Origin: NCEH01 sp043195095
GTDB lineage: Bacteria > Pseudomonadota > Alphaproteobacteria > Rhizobiales > Xanthobacteraceae
NCBI RefSeq assembly: GCF_043195095.1
Contig: NZ_JBAFWN010000011.1
Direction: 5' to 3' (one strand)
Length of the DNA: 64,000 nt
This document shows positions 46,766-55,614 of the stretch, piece after piece. The notes under the pieces are model-generated. The model had not been told where the DNA came from. It saw nothing but the letters and a program-made list of their open reading frames with translations, and searched no databases. How positions within the stretch are numbered: the first letter of the stretch is position 1; the number at the start of each line of letters is the position of its first letter. A program made the translations under genes and the position numbers.

Positions 46766-48181
46766 ATGTCAGAGATCGTTACGCGCTTTGCTCCTTCTCC
46801 CACGGGCTTCCTGCACATCGGCGGCGCCCGCACCGCCTTGTTCAACTGGCTCTATGCCAGGGCGAAGGGCGGCAAGATGCTGCTGCGCATCGAGGACACG
46901 GACCGCCAGCGCTCGACCAAGGAAGCCATCGACGCGATCCTCGATGGCCTGAAATGGCTCGGCATCGAATGGGATGGCGACACGGTCTATCAGTTTGCCC
47001 GTGTCGCGCGGCACCAGGAAGCGGTGGCGCAGATGGTGGCGCTGGGCAATGCCTATCCCTGCTATGCCAGCGCGGAAGAGCTGGAGGAGATGCGCGAGAC
47101 CGCCCGCAAGGAAGGCCGCCCCCCACGCTATGACGGCCGCTGGCGTGATCGCGATCCAGCCGAGGCGCCGAAGGACCGCAAGCCGGTGATCCGCCTGCGC
47201 GCGCCGCAGGAGGGCGAGACCGTGATCCACGACCTCGTGCAGGGCACCGTCACCTTCCCCAACAAGGATCTGGACGACCTCGTCCTGCTGCGCTCCGACG
47301 GCACGCCCACCTATATGCTGGCGGTGGTGGTGGACGACCATGACATGGGCGTCACGCACATCATCCGCGGCGACGACCATCTCACCAATGCCGCCCGTCA
47401 GACCCAGATCTATCGCGCGCTTGGCTGGCCGGTGCCGGAAATGGCCCACATCCCGCTGATCCACGGGCCGGACGGCGCCAAGCTCTCCAAGCGTCATGGG
47501 GCGCTCGGGGTCGATGCCTACCGCGCCATGGGGTATCTGCCGGCGGCTCTGCGCAATTATCTGGTGCGCCTCGGCTGGAGCCACGGCGACCAGGAGATGT
47601 TCTCCACCGAGGAAATGATCGCTTTGTTCGATCTCGACCATGTGGGCCGCTCGGCCGCGCGGTTCGATTTCCAGAAACTGGAAAACATCAACGGGCATTA
47701 CATCCGCGCGAGCACGGACGATGACTTGTTCGATGCGGTCATGGCCCTCATCCCCCATCTGCCGGATGGCGCGGAGCGGCTTGCCAAGATGACGCCGGAG
47801 CACAAGGCGCAACTGCGCGCCGCCATGCCCGGCCTGAAGGAGCGGGCGAAGACGCTGGTGGAATTGCTGGACAATGCCGGCTTCATCTTCGCCGAACGCC
47901 CCCTGCCGCTGGAAGAGAAGGCGAGCGCGTTGCTTACCGGGGAGGCCCGCGCCCATCTCGGCGCCCTCCTGCCGGCGCTCGCCGCGGTCGAATGGACCGT
48001 GCCGGCCACCGAAGCGGCGGTCCGGGCCTATGCGGAGACCGCTGGCATCAAGCTCGGCGCCGTCGCCCAGCCGCTGCGCGCCGCCCTCACCGGGCGCACC
48101 ACTTCGCCGCCGATCTTCGACGTTCTGTCGGTGCTGGGCCGCGAGGAGAGCCTCGCCCGGCTCAAGGAGCAGGCGGCGTGA
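46766..48181 (+). CDS. gltX: Glutamyl-tRNA synthetase
   Basis: A 471-aa class I aminoacyl-tRNA synthetase. Class signatures HIGG (residues 17-20, within FAPSPTGFLHIGG) and KLSKRHG are intact, together with LLRIEDTDRQRS. The anticodon-binding domain occupies the C-terminal third. ATG 46766 is preferred; an earlier ATG at 46697 would add 23 non-conserved residues that overlap the comEC promoter region. Some alphaproteobacteria have a second GltX that charges tRNA-Gln, which cannot be judged from this window. Confidence 0.96.
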   Translation: MSEIVTRFAPSPTGFLHIGGARTALFNWLYARAKGGKMLLRIEDTDRQRSTKEAIDAILDGLKWLGIEWDGDTVYQFARVARHQEAVAQMVALGNAYPCYASAEELEEMRETARKEGRPPRYDGRWRDRDPAEAPKDRKPVIRLRAPQEGETVIHDLVQGTVTFPNKDLDDLVLLRSDGTPTYMLAVVVDDHDMGVTHIIRGDDHLTNAARQTQIYRALGWPVPEMAHIPLIHGPDGAKLSKRHGALGVDAYRAMGYLPAALRNYLVRLGWSHGDQEMFSTEEMIALFDLDHVGRSAARFDFQKLENINGHYIRASTDDDLFDAVMALIPHLPDGAERLAKMTPEHKAQLRAAMPGLKERAKTLVELLDNAGFIFAERPLPLEEKASALLTGEARAHLGALLPALAAVEWTVPATEAAVRAYAETAGIKLGAVAQPLRAALTGRTTSPPIFDVLSVLGREESLARLKEQAA

Positions 48182-48456
48182 TCGGCCCGTTCCCGCGTCG
48201 GCCGCTGCCGGATGGGCCGCAGGCCGGCCCGAGCGAGGTGCATTTGGACCTGAAGGGCCTGAAATGCCCCCTGCCCGCCCTGCGCACCCGCAAGGCGCTC
48301 GCGACCCTCGCGCCGGGAACGCTCCTGGTGGTGACCTGCACCGATCCGATGGCGGTCATCGACATCCCCCACATCGCCCAGCAGACAGGCGATGCCTTCG
48401 AGGGGCGCACGGTGGAAGCCGGGGTGCTCGAATTCCGTCTGCGCAAGGCGAAGTGA
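48178..48456 (+). CDS. TusA/SirA-family sulfurtransferase
   Basis: A 92-aa protein. The core is the TusA signature LDLKGLKCPLPALRTRKAL with active-site Cys30, followed by VVTCTDPMAVIDIPHIA. Such proteins pass persulfide sulfur, for example for tRNA thiolation or molybdenum cofactor synthesis. The GTG at 48178 overlaps the gltX stop, so it is probably co-translated with gltX. The first 20 residues before the core are unusual for the family. Confidence 0.85.
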   Translation: MIGPFPRRPLPDGPQAGPSEVHLDLKGLKCPLPALRTRKALATLAPGTLLVVTCTDPMAVIDIPHIAQQTGDAFEGRTVEAGVLEFRLRKAK

Positions 48457-48478
48457 CCGCGCAGGACGCCGCCTAAGC

Positions 48479-49645
48479 TCAGGCCGGCGCCAGGGCTGTT
48501 TCCACCAGGCGCACCCAATAGGACGCGCCGAACGGGATCGCTGCATCGGCGAAATCATAGGCGGGATGGTGCAGGCCGGCGCTCGGTCCATTGCCCACGA
48601 AGATATAGGCGCCGGGGCGCGCTTCCAGCATATAAGCGAAATCCTCGGCCGCCATGAGCGGCGGGGCGGCCCCGTTCACCTGCGGCGCGCCGGCCACATC
48701 CTCCGCCACGCGCTGCGCGAAGGCAGCCTGGGCGGGGTGGTTCATGGTGACGGGATAGCCCTCGACAAACTGCACGTCGGCACGCGCGCCGAATGCGCCA
48801 GCCACGCCTTCCGCGATCTGCTTCACCCGTTCGCGCAACTGCATGCGCACGGCGGGCGAGAGGCTGCGCAGCGTGCCGGTGAGTTTCGCGCTCGGCGGCA
48901 GCACATTGTCGGCATCGCCGGCATGGAACATGGCGATAGACACCACGCCGGACTCCAGCGGGTCCACGTTGCGCGCCACCACCTGCTGCAATGCGGTGAC
49001 GATGGAGGCGCCGGTCAGCACGACGTCCACGCCCTCATGGGGCTTGGCGGCGTGGGAGCCCTTGCCCTCGATGGTGATCTCCACATGGTCGGCGGAAGCC
49101 ATGATGGCCCCTTCGCGGATGCCGAAGAAGCCCACCGGCAGACCCGGCAGATTGTGCATGCCATAGACTTCGTCGATGCCGAACCGCTCCATCAGCCCGT
49201 CCTGAACCATGGCGCGGCCGCCCGCGCCGCCTTCTTCGGCCGGCTGAAACACCATGATGGCAGTGCCGGCGAAGTTGCGCGTTTCAGCCAGGTGGCGCGC
49301 GGCGCCCAGCAGCATGGCGGTGTGCCCGTCATGGCCGCAGGCGTGCATCTTTCCCGGCGTCTTGGACGCATAGACGGCGCCGGTGCGTTCCAGAATCGGC
49401 AAAGCGTCCATATCCGCCCGCAGGGCGATGGTGCGCCCTGCCCCGCCATTGCCCCGGATCACGCCCACGACGCCGGTGCGCCCAATGCCGGTGACCACCT
49501 CATCGCAGCCGAACGCCTGCAATTGCTCGGCGACAAAGCCCGAGGTCACAGGCAGATCATATTGCAGCTCCGGGGTTTGGTGGAGTTGCTGGCGCCAGGC
49601 GGTGATTTCGTCCGCCGCATCGGCGAGACGGTTGATGACGGGCAT
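48479..49645 (-). CDS. M20 family amidohydrolase (hippurate hydrolase-like)
   Basis: A 388-aa metallo-amidohydrolase. Metal-binding motifs are LRADMDALPI, MHACGHDGHTAMLLG and QPAEEGGAGG, and the C-terminal LMAAEDFAYML and GLHHPAYDF complete the di-metal site. Relatives hydrolyse N-acyl amino acids, hippurate or indole-acetyl conjugates; the substrate is not evident. Convergent with the TusA gene, and stands alone before tRNA-Lys. Confidence 0.88.
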   Translation of the reverse strand: MPVINRLADAADEITAWRQQLHQTPELQYDLPVTSGFVAEQLQAFGCDEVVTGIGRTGVVGVIRGNGGAGRTIALRADMDALPILERTGAVYASKTPGKMHACGHDGHTAMLLGAARHLAETRNFAGTAIMVFQPAEEGGAGGRAMVQDGLMERFGIDEVYGMHNLPGLPVGFFGIREGAIMASADHVEITIEGKGSHAAKPHEGVDVVLTGASIVTALQQVVARNVDPLESGVVSIAMFHAGDADNVLPPSAKLTGTLRSLSPAVRMQLRERVKQIAEGVAGAFGARADVQFVEGYPVTMNHPAQAAFAQRVAEDVAGAPQVNGAAPPLMAAEDFAYMLEARPGAYIFVGNGPSAGLHHPAYDFADAAIPFGASYWVRLVETALAPA

Positions 49646-49802
49646 GAAGGGCCTCCTTCTGCGCCGGATGGTGCGCGCGCGTGCGGGATGCGGTCAATAC
49701 CGCGCGGGGCGGTAATCGGGCGCATACGGCCGGCTGCGCACAGGCAGTTTCCCTTAGCCACCTTGACCCTGCGGCCCGCGCAGCCTAACACCCATGCCCA
49801 GT

Positions 49803-49878
49803 GAGCCCGTAGCTCAGCCGGTAGAGCACGTGACTTTTAATCATGGGGTCTCGGGTTCGAATCCCGACGGGCTCACCA
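49803..49878 (+). tRNA. tRNA-Lys (anticodon TTT)
   Basis: A 76-nt cloverleaf: acceptor GAGCCCG/CGGGCTC, D stem GCTC/GAGC, anticodon stem CGTGA/TCATG with loop CTTTTAA (anticodon TTT), T arm TCGGG-TTCGAAT-CCCGA, discriminator A and encoded CCA. Confidence 0.97.
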
Positions 49879-49937
49879 TTCACACCAGCCGCATGGTTCT
49901 GCCCGGGTGCTTGCCGCGCGCGTGACGTGATGCGTGC

Positions 49938-51209
49938 CTAGGCGATGTGCAGCTCTAGCCTGTCCCGGCCGCTGTTCTTGGCCCGATAGAGCGCCTCGTC
50001 GGCATGGCGCATGAAGTCCGCGACAGTGAGATCGGCCGGGATCTTCACCGCGCAGATGCCGATGCTCACGGTCACCGAGGCCAGATAGGGATGGATCTCG
50101 ATCCAGGGCTCGCGGGCCATGGCGGCGCGGATGCGCTGGCTGACCGCGACGGCGCCCTCGGCGGTTGCATCCGGTAGCACCACCGCGAATTCCTCCCCGC
50201 CGACGCGCGCCGCAAGGTCGATTGACTGGCGGACCGCCTCCTGGACGATCTGCGCTGTCCGTCGCAGACATTGGTCGCCGACCACATGGCCGAAACGATC
50301 GTTGACCGATTTGAAATGATCAATGTCGACGAGCAGCAGCGAAATCGCGGCGCCCTCGCGGCGGCAGCGTTGCCAGGCTTCATCCAGCCCGGCGTCGAAC
50401 CTGCGGCGGTTGGGTAGGCCTGTCAGCCCGTCGGTGGCGGCCATGGCGGCGAGATCGGCCAGGGCGCGTTTCAGCAGTGAGATGTCGGAATGGGTGAAAT
50501 AGCCGATGCCGCTGGCGGTGCGGCGCGCGATCACCCGGCGCCAGCGCCCGCCCGGCAATTCCACCTCGAACGGCGCGCCGGCGAAACGGAGATTGTCGAG
50601 CATGGAAACATCAAGCGCCCGACCCGGCGCCCCCGATTTCACCCAGGCCCGCCTGACAATATCAATCAGCGTCAGGCCGATGATCGGTTCGCCGGGGGCG
50701 ATGTCGTAGAGCGCGCGGAACTCGCCATTGACGGCGATGATCTTGTCGTTCTGGTCCAGCACCATCGCGCCGTCGGCGATATAATCGAGCAGATCAATGG
50801 GAAATTCGTTCCAGAGGGCGGGATCCGGGGCGTGGGAGTTCTCTTCGGAAAGCTCGTGCCAGATTCGGATGCGCCCACCGTCGGGGGTCTGAAGAGAGGC
50901 AACCCGCAAGCGACGGCCATTATGCGTAAAAACAAAGGGTCGTGTTTGATTGCGATGACGATCGACGCCTTCATCAATATAGCGCTCGATGTTAGACATC
51001 TCTTCTTCTGGCAATCTGTTCGAATAGAATCGACGCAGGTTTTCGCGATAGGGTTCGCCAGAATAGACGTGACCGTCATGTTCCGGAAAAAACCGCGTAA
51101 ACGCGGGATTCCAGGAGATAGTCCGATCTTCTGAATCAAAAAGGCATACAGCTATATCTATAGTGTCAAGTAATGTTGATATAAAGAAGTAAATACCTTG
51201 TTCAGACAC
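49938..51209 (-). CDS. PAS-PAS diguanylate cyclase
   Basis: A 423-aa soluble protein with two PAS-like domains (about 8-115 and 135-250) and a GGDEF domain (about 262-423). The active-site loop is RVGGEEFAVV, so cyclic-di-GMP synthesis is expected. The inhibitory I-site RxxD five residues before it reads QSID, so product inhibition may be lost. No transmembrane helix. The first 80 codons and the upstream DNA are clearly richer in A/T than the rest. GTG start without an obvious ribosome site. Confidence 0.88.
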   Translation of the reverse strand: MSEQGIYFFISTLLDTIDIAVCLFDSEDRTISWNPAFTRFFPEHDGHVYSGEPYRENLRRFYSNRLPEEEMSNIERYIDEGVDRHRNQTRPFVFTHNGRRLRVASLQTPDGGRIRIWHELSEENSHAPDPALWNEFPIDLLDYIADGAMVLDQNDKIIAVNGEFRALYDIAPGEPIIGLTLIDIVRRAWVKSGAPGRALDVSMLDNLRFAGAPFEVELPGGRWRRVIARRTASGIGYFTHSDISLLKRALADLAAMAATDGLTGLPNRRRFDAGLDEAWQRCRREGAAISLLLVDIDHFKSVNDRFGHVVGDQCLRRTAQIVQEAVRQSIDLAARVGGEEFAVVLPDATAEGAVAVSQRIRAAMAREPWIEIHPYLASVTVSIGICAVKIPADLTVADFMRHADEALYRAKNSGRDRLELHIA

Positions 51210-51464
51210 GGGTGTACTCTAACGGTTTTCGCCACGTTGAATATTAATTCATACCACAAGCCGGTAACAAGCGTTTCCTTTTTCATGGTAAAATGGTGTT
51301 GATGCGGTGTTGTTTTAAACGATTATTGGGCAGTGCTTCGTGGCTTTTGGTGCAAGACGCTCGATTCTTTTGGACAAATCTCCCCGGAAACTCAGGCAAG
51401 AAAGCACCTTAAGGGCGTTAAAATTGCCTGATTTTCCGAAGTAGACCTGATCAAATACAACGTA
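51210..51464. other. AT-rich gap between the diguanylate cyclase and chemoreceptor genes
   Basis: Contains no reading frame with protein-like features. Composition drops well below the surrounding GC level. It probably holds the promoter of the diguanylate cyclase gene and the transcription end of the chemoreceptor gene, but I find no convincing -35/-10 pair or hairpin. Confidence 0.4.
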
Positions 51465-52961
51465 TTAGCGCGAGGAATCCGAGGTGTCTTCCAAGAGGGC
51501 GGCCATTTCTCCGTTCAGCCGTTCGGCAAAATGGGACACTTCCGTTGCGACGCTGCGCGCCTGCATTGCACCCGCGCGAATCTCTTTCGTCTTGCCCGAC
51601 ACCTGGGTGATCATCTGGCTGACGGAATGTGTCGTCGCCACCTGCTGCTGAACCCCGGCGGACAGGGCGACAAACACTTGGCTGACCTGTCCCACATTGC
51701 CGGAAATATCGCTGACGGCGGTCGCGGCTTCTGTGCTCGTCGCCTGGACCGCCTCGACCTGCGTGCGGATCTCCTTCGTGGCGTTGGCGGTCTGCACGGC
51801 AAGCGCCTTGACCTCCTGCGCCACGATCGCAAATCCCCGCCCGGCCTCGCCCACGCGCGCCGCCTCGATGGTCGCGTTGAGGGCGAGCAGGTTGGTCTGG
51901 GCGGCGATTTTCTCGATCAGCGCGGTCACCGCGCCGATGCGGCCCACGCTGTCGGCCAGTCCCCGCACCAGGCTGTCGGCCGATGTGGAACGGTCGGCGG
52001 CGTCCTGCGCCATGGTTGCCGCGTGCTGGATCTGCTTCGAAATTTCATCGAACGAGGCCGCCATTTCGACGGCGGCGGCGCTCACCGAGGACGCCGCACT
52101 CTCAGAGCCTTCGCTCAGTTCCAGCAGAGTGTCGCTTTCCGTGCTCATGTTGGTGGCGGTGTGCCGCAGACCGTCGACCACTTCGGTCACGCCCGCCGCG
52201 ACCTCGATGCTCTTGGTGATGACCGACCAGGTCAGGATCGGGCCGAGGTAGACGCCCTGCGAATCGTGCGCCGCCGACACCCGCAATTGCAGCGTCTCGG
52301 GTCCGACGCGAATCTTCGCCGAATGGGGCAGGTTCTTGGGGTCCGCGAGCATCGCGCGCTGATGTTCGGGATGCTTGTGGAAAATGTCGATCGAGGTGCC
52401 CACCAGGTCATCCGCCTTGATCGGCAGATGCTTCTCGATGCGCCGCAGCGTCTCGATGCTTGCCCGGTTGGCGTAATTGATCTTCAGGTCTTCCTTCTCG
52501 CACGTCATCACATTGATCGGCAGTTCGTCGATCATATTGAGCAGATGCTCGGTCTTCTGTTTTTGCTCCAGAACCTGCGTCACGCGGTTCCAGGTGAGTT
52601 GGGCGAAACGATACTTTCCGCGGGCATCCAGGATCGCGTTGATGTTGAGATCGAGCGTCTCGTTGCCGGCGCGGATCACGGTCTGATACGGCAGCTTGCT
52701 CGGGTCCTGGACGATTCGACGGGCCTGTGCGGGATGGTGGTGAAACAGATCCAACGAGGATCCCACCACGGCGTCGGGCGAAATATGCAGGACGTGCTCA
52801 ATGTCCCGCAGCAATTGCCGGGACTGATGGTTGGCATATTGGATGATGCAACTGGCCGGGTCGCACAGCATGATGGCGAAGGGCAGGTGGTCGAGGAATT
52901 CCATGCCGGCAAAGCTGGGGCCTGTCGTGCGGGGCATGGCGATAACTTGAGCTTTGGACAT
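51465..52961 (-). CDS. Soluble PAS-PAS methyl-accepting chemotaxis protein
   Basis: A 498-aa chemoreceptor without transmembrane helices. Two related PAS domains (about 15-125 and 140-255; both contain VGTS/VGSS-IDIFHKHP-type sequences) feed a signalling domain with the conserved hairpin tip IEKIAAQTNLLALNATIEAARVGEAGRGFAIVAQEVK. It could sense a cytoplasmic or redox cue. No C-terminal CheR pentapeptide. ATG 52961 has AAGGA at good spacing; an extended frame to 53210 is rejected as it lacks PAS similarity. Confidence 0.9.
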   Translation of the reverse strand: MSKAQVIAMPRTTGPSFAGMEFLDHLPFAIMLCDPASCIIQYANHQSRQLLRDIEHVLHISPDAVVGSSLDLFHHHPAQARRIVQDPSKLPYQTVIRAGNETLDLNINAILDARGKYRFAQLTWNRVTQVLEQKQKTEHLLNMIDELPINVMTCEKEDLKINYANRASIETLRRIEKHLPIKADDLVGTSIDIFHKHPEHQRAMLADPKNLPHSAKIRVGPETLQLRVSAAHDSQGVYLGPILTWSVITKSIEVAAGVTEVVDGLRHTATNMSTESDTLLELSEGSESAASSVSAAAVEMAASFDEISKQIQHAATMAQDAADRSTSADSLVRGLADSVGRIGAVTALIEKIAAQTNLLALNATIEAARVGEAGRGFAIVAQEVKALAVQTANATKEIRTQVEAVQATSTEAATAVSDISGNVGQVSQVFVALSAGVQQQVATTHSVSQMITQVSGKTKEIRAGAMQARSVATEVSHFAERLNGEMAALLEDTSDSSR

Positions 52962-53219
52962 TACGTTTCCTTCTGCCCTGGTCCCTTGTGCACAAGCGAT
53001 GACACATCTGCCATGCTGGGCGCTGTGAGATGGCGCAGCCGCAAAATCTCCTTGAAAGCTTGTGTCTGGCTGACTTGGCCGAGGCGTGCGTGGAAAACCG
53101 GCGATCCGGCTGAATATGCGGCGCACCAACCCCATGGCAGAGCCGATTTTATTGATCCTGCTCAAGTTTTTGACGCTAAAATCAAGCGTGCGCTCAAATC
53201 GGAACGGCAAGGAACGGGC

Positions 53220-53645
53220 ATGTCATATCGGCCATTCGCCATATCTCTCGGCATTGCCGCGCTAACTTCGGTCGCAGCGTTCGCGCAGGGCGAGTCGCCA
53301 GTCGTGGTGAAGCCGATCGCATCCGCGACCACGACCGCGTCGGGCCAGCCGATTCATTTTCCGCCCGGCGACGCGCGAGTCACCTTCTCGGAATATGTGA
53401 TCGCGCCGGGTGCACGCCTGCCGGCGCACAAGCACCCTTATCCGCGCTTCGCCTATGTCTTGGCGGGCACATTGTCGGTGACCGTGGAAGCCACGGCGCA
53501 GACCTTCACGTACAAGCCCGGCGACGCCATTTTCGAGGTGATCGACCAATGGCATTTCGCGGTCAACGACGGGCCGGAGGCGGTCCGCCTGCTGGTGGTG
53601 GACACCTTGCCGGACGGCGCCGCGAGCACGATCATCCGGAAATAG
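53220..53645 (+). CDS. Secreted cupin-domain protein
   Basis: A 141-aa protein with a signal peptide (residues 1-22, cleavage before QGESP) and a single cupin barrel. Metal-binding motif 1 reads PAHKHPYPRFAYVLAG and motif 2 the segment DQWHFAVNDGPEAVRLL. Such small periplasmic cupins have no agreed function. AAGGAACGGGC precedes the ATG. A frame open for over 1.6 kb upstream is antisense to the chemoreceptor gene and is not coding. Confidence 0.8.
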   Translation: MSYRPFAISLGIAALTSVAAFAQGESPVVVKPIASATTTASGQPIHFPPGDARVTFSEYVIAPGARLPAHKHPYPRFAYVLAGTLSVTVEATAQTFTYKPGDAIFEVIDQWHFAVNDGPEAVRLLVVDTLPDGAASTIIRK

Positions 53646-53663
53646 CCGCCATGCGGGCGGTGG

Positions 53664-54563
53664 TCAGAGAGCGCAGCGGGTCTGCGCCGTCAGGCCATTG
53701 GGCGCCCCCCATTCGTTGGACGGCAAGCTGGCGAAGGCACCGTCGAACACCTGCCGCTGCATGGTGAAGCGCACCGGCTTGCCGTCGGGTGCAAAGTCCA
53801 CGATCCAGAAATAATCATAGGTCGCCCACGGCCAGCTCGCCGGAACATCCGGCAGCGTGCCAAGGTGCAGCAATTGCCGCAGCGTCACCTTCTGGCCTGG
53901 GTTGGCGGCTTCGAGATCCGCATCGGCGATGTGATCGTGTTCCCACACCATCACCACCGTCCGGCCCGCGAAGCGCGGATCGTTCATCACGTCATTCACG
54001 GCCTGCTGGGTGCGGGTCGTGACGAGCTGGACGAACTCGGCTTTGCGGGCGGCCTTGTCCGGCTTGCGCGCAACCTTCTTGGGCTTGGCCTCAGCGGATG
54101 GGGCGGCGGCCGGCGCGGCGTCAGTGGCAGAGGTGGCAGAACCAGGGGCGGAAGGACCGGGAGCGGAAGGCGTGGCCGCCGCCGGCTTCGCCAGCTTCTT
54201 GCGCGCGCTGGTATGCGCCTCTGGCAGCGCCGAATACATCACCACCGGCAGGGACCAGGTGGCGGCGGCGGGCGCGGCGAGCTCCATGGTATGCAAGGTT
54301 ACGGCGAGGATAGCGGCCGGTGCCGTGCCGTCCGGGAACAGGCTGTCCTTCGCGCCCTTGCCGAGATAATGCGCCGCGAGCGCCTTGGCGCGGTCGTTGC
54401 CGACGCGGCACAGCCGATAGGCATCCTGCTTTTCGCCATGGCGCAGGATGATGATGCGCGCGGGCGCAGCGCTCGCCGGCAGGGTCGCGAAAAATCCCGC
54501 GCCGGCCAGGCCCAAGGTCAGCAAGCTGCGAAAAGCGAGGCGCGAGAAGCAAAACGCGGCCAT
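53664..54563 (-). CDS. Exported histidine phosphatase-like protein
   Basis: A 299-aa protein with a signal peptide (residues about 1-31, ending in ASA). The core carries the histidine phosphatase signature ILRHGEK and a second His in VVMVWEHDHIADA, but is interrupted around residues 125-180 by a low-complexity Ala/Pro/Ser/Lys-rich segment (KPAAATPSAPGPSAPGSAT). Periplasmic phosphatase activity is likely; the substrate is unknown. GGGGGG lies before the ATG. It is convergent with the cupin gene and divergent from the small exported gene. Confidence 0.75.
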   Translation of the reverse strand: MAAFCFSRLAFRSLLTLGLAGAGFFATLPASAAPARIIILRHGEKQDAYRLCRVGNDRAKALAAHYLGKGAKDSLFPDGTAPAAILAVTLHTMELAAPAAATWSLPVVMYSALPEAHTSARKKLAKPAAATPSAPGPSAPGSATSATDAAPAAAPSAEAKPKKVARKPDKAARKAEFVQLVTTRTQQAVNDVMNDPRFAGRTVVMVWEHDHIADADLEAANPGQKVTLRQLLHLGTLPDVPASWPWATYDYFWIVDFAPDGKPVRFTMQRQVFDGAFASLPSNEWGAPNGLTAQTRCAL

Positions 54564-54690
54564 GAAACATCCCCCCGTGGCGGTCCCGCCGGACCTTACC
54601 AAATGTCGCGGCCTCCGCCATGCTCCTGGCACAGCTTGCCAATGTCCCCGCCCTCGCCTATGCGAAGCGACGCCATTGTCGGGGGGTTCC

Positions 54691-55041
54691 ATGCAGAAGG
54701 TCTGGTCTTGGGTCGGAGGCGTCGCCATCTGCACGCTCGGCGTCGCGATGGTCGCGGCGGTGGCCGATCATGCCGCGGCACAAAGTTCCGCGAACCCGCC
54801 GCACATCACCATCCAGCCGCACAATCCCAATGTGATCCACCTGCCGGTCATTCCGCAGGGCAGCTATCTGGACCCCGGCCCCGGCGCGGCCATCAAGCCG
54901 GACGTGGGCATCGGCGACGATCGCAACGAGGATTATGTCTTCCCGCCGGATCTCGATGGCTACATGGGCTCCTCGCCTCCCGGCGATCCCACCGACAACG
55001 GCCAGTGGAGCCCCCTGCCCGGCGATACACCGAGCTTCTGA
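54691..55041 (+). CDS. Small exported protein of unknown function
   Basis: A 116-aa protein I do not recognise. It has an N-terminal hydrophobic signal (residues about 8-30, ending in AAAQSS) and a mature part rich in Pro, Gly and Asp (HITIQPHNPNVIHLPVIP, YLDPGPG, DRNEDYVFPPDLDGYMG) with no cysteine and little hydrophobic sequence, suggesting an intrinsically disordered periplasmic protein. GGGGGGTTCC precedes the ATG. Followed by a bidirectional terminator. Confidence 0.6.
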   Translation: MQKVWSWVGGVAICTLGVAMVAAVADHAAAQSSANPPHITIQPHNPNVIHLPVIPQGSYLDPGPGAAIKPDVGIGDDRNEDYVFPPDLDGYMGSSPPGDPTDNGQWSPLPGDTPSF

Positions 55042-55073
55042 CGGGGTCTTCCCCGGCTCCTGGCACGAGACAC

Positions 55074-55109
55074 AAAAAAGGCGGCGGGGAAAATCCCAGC
55101 CGCCTTTTT
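55074..55109. terminator. Bidirectional intrinsic terminator
   Basis: GGCGGC (55080-55085) pairs with GCCGCC (55099-55104) around an inner GGG/CCC, with T-run 55105-55109 on the plus strand and an A-run (T-run on minus) at 55074-55079. It can end both the exported-protein gene and rpsI. Confidence 0.85.
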
Positions 55110-55135
55110 CGTTTGATCCCCGAATGGGGGAAAAA

Positions 55136-55612
55136 TCAGCGCTTCGAGAACTGGAAGCTGCGGCGAGCCTTGGCGCGGCCGTACTTCTTGCGCTCGACCA
55201 CGCGGCTGTCGCGGGTCAGGAAGCCGCCCTTCTTGAGCGGGCCGCGCAGCTCGGGCTCGTAATAGGTGAGCGCGCGGGAGATGCCGTGGCGCAGCGCGCC
55301 GGCCTGGCCGGAGAGGCCGCCGCCGGAAACGGTGCAGACCACGTCATACTGCTCTTCACGGGCCGCGGCCTGGAAGGGCTGGTTGATCATCAGGCGCAGC
55401 ACGGGACGGGCGAAATAGGTCACCACATCGCGGTCATTGACCGTGATCTTGCCGGTGCCGGGGCGGATCCAGACGCGGGCGACCGCGTCCTTGCGCTTGC
55501 CGGTGGCATAGGCGCGGCCGAACTTGTCCAGCTTCTGGACATGGACCGGCGCCTCTTCGATTCCGCCCTGGCGGGAATCGAGCGCGTCGAGGGACTGAAG
55601 AACCTCAGCCAT
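55136..55612 (-). CDS. rpsI: 30S ribosomal protein S9
   Basis: A 158-aa S9 with the usual alphaproteobacterial N-terminal extension. The core YATGKRKDAVARVWIRPGTG and the basic C-terminus ending in SKR that reaches the P-site are present. It starts 2 bp after the rplM stop; the two form the universally conserved rplM-rpsI operon. Confidence 0.98.
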   Translation of the reverse strand: MAEVLQSLDALDSRQGGIEEAPVHVQKLDKFGRAYATGKRKDAVARVWIRPGTGKITVNDRDVVTYFARPVLRLMINQPFQAAAREEQYDVVCTVSGGGLSGQAGALRHGISRALTYYEPELRGPLKKGGFLTRDSRVVERKKYGRAKARRSFQFSKR

Positions 55613-55614
55613 GA

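Noticed and set aside
51531..53219. Frame continuous with the cupin gene running antisense through the chemoreceptor gene
   Set aside because: Translation is Arg/His/Gly-rich without domains; the cupin starts at a proper ATG with a ribosome site and signal peptide.
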